Source: Paucibacter sp. KCTC 42545
GTDB lineage: Bacteria; Pseudomonadota; Gammaproteobacteria; Burkholderiales; Burkholderiaceae_C
Length of the DNA: 64,000 nucleotides
Direction: 5' to 3'
Assembly (NCBI RefSeq): GCF_001477625.1
Contig: NZ_CP013692.1
Location: 3,286,001 to 3,350,000, forward strand
A program made the translations under genes and the position numbers. Below the pieces are notes generated by a model. The model saw only the letters and a list, made by a program, of their open reading frames with translations, searched no databases and was not told the DNA's origin. Positions within the stretch are counted from its first letter, which is position 1. Every line of letters begins with the position of its first letter. Below are positions 63,855 to 64,000 of this stretch, one piece after another.

Positions 63855-64000
63855 TTACTTCGGCTGCAAACTCGCCGCCAAGCTGCGCAGTGCCGCAGCA
63901 TCCAAGCTCTTGCCGGGCTGGGCTTCGCAAATCTGCGCCACCCGGTTCAGCAAACCCACCGCAAAGCGGTGCGCTGCCGCCAGCGTTTCTTCGTCGCTGT
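63855..64000 (-). CDS. C-terminal fragment of an unidentified protein
   Basis: The last 48 codons of a minus-strand gene that enters from the right edge: ETLAAAHRFAVGLLNRVAQI, then CEAQPGKSLDAAALRSL and AASLQPK before TAA. It is probably helical. The fragment is too short to assign. The frame is open to the window edge and has normal composition. Confidence 0.55.
   Translation of the reverse strand, partial: SDEETLAAAHRFAVGLLNRVAQICEAQPGKSLDAAALRSLAASLQPK

Overview
This window looks like a chromosomal segment of a GC-rich betaproteobacterium of the order Burkholderiales. The Roseateles/Paucibacter/Rubrivivax part of the order is my best guess. The reasons are the gene orders (accB-accC-prmA-DUF3426, pilS-pilR, rplU-rpmA-obgE-proB), PEP-CTERM proteins, an Ala/Lys-rich histone H1-like protein, and the many short hairpin-rich intergenic tandem repeats. 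No rRNA, insertion sequence, prophage or CRISPR array is visible. Two tRNA genes are present (Met-CAT and Pro-CGG).

Layout. 1-1881: a prolyl oligopeptidase gene cut by the window edge and broken by an amber codon. 2001-7796: a tightly overlapping run of six genes (RNase II-type exonuclease, TonB-like protein, aroE, mtgA, a hypothetical protein, a TlpA-type thiol oxidoreductase). 7950-13014: aroQ, accB, accC, prmA and a zinc-ribbon/DUF3426 protein. 13208-19230: the histone-like gene, then nrdA and nrdB, with a NrdR-type promoter upstream of nrdA. 19559-24360: pilR, pilS and two small or membrane proteins. 24412-28256: ffh, ftsY and an ornithine cyclodeaminase-family gene. 28615-38246: a seven-gene minus-strand operon for acyl-CoA catabolism (enoyl-CoA reductase-like SDR, acyl-CoA carboxylase beta, acyl-CoA dehydrogenase, enoyl-CoA hydratase, biotin-carrying carboxylase alpha, a beta-keto acid cleavage enzyme, acyl-CoA ligase). 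It is divergent from an SCP2 protein and a MerR regulator. Its order matches atuBCDEF...H of acyclic terpene degradation. 39299-41718: a metal-type two-component system and a CzcE-like protein linked by two matching palindromic operators. 42023-45599: phospholipase C between two PEP-CTERM proteins. 45735-47473: a czcE relic, then a DUF2325 gene behind a Fur-like box. 47670-63479: housekeeping genes (miaB, hemA, prfA, prmC, grxD, ubiX, proS, rppH, proB, obgE, rpmA, rplU, ispB, an isomerase).

The most unusual structure is a set of tandem repeats that duplicate the ends of neighbouring genes. Upstream of both biotin carboxylase genes (accC at 9300 and the carboxylase alpha gene at 33286), each repeat unit carries a start codon, a copy of the gene's first 10-14 codons and a short tail ending in a stop codon. 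The outermost copy sits where the original start would be expected. At 33700 it overlaps the previous stop codon as ATGA. The result is a chain of mini-ORFs leading into the real gene. Downstream of nrdA, a 93-bp array repeats the gene's last codons instead. These loci suggest a common local mechanism that amplifies gene boundaries.
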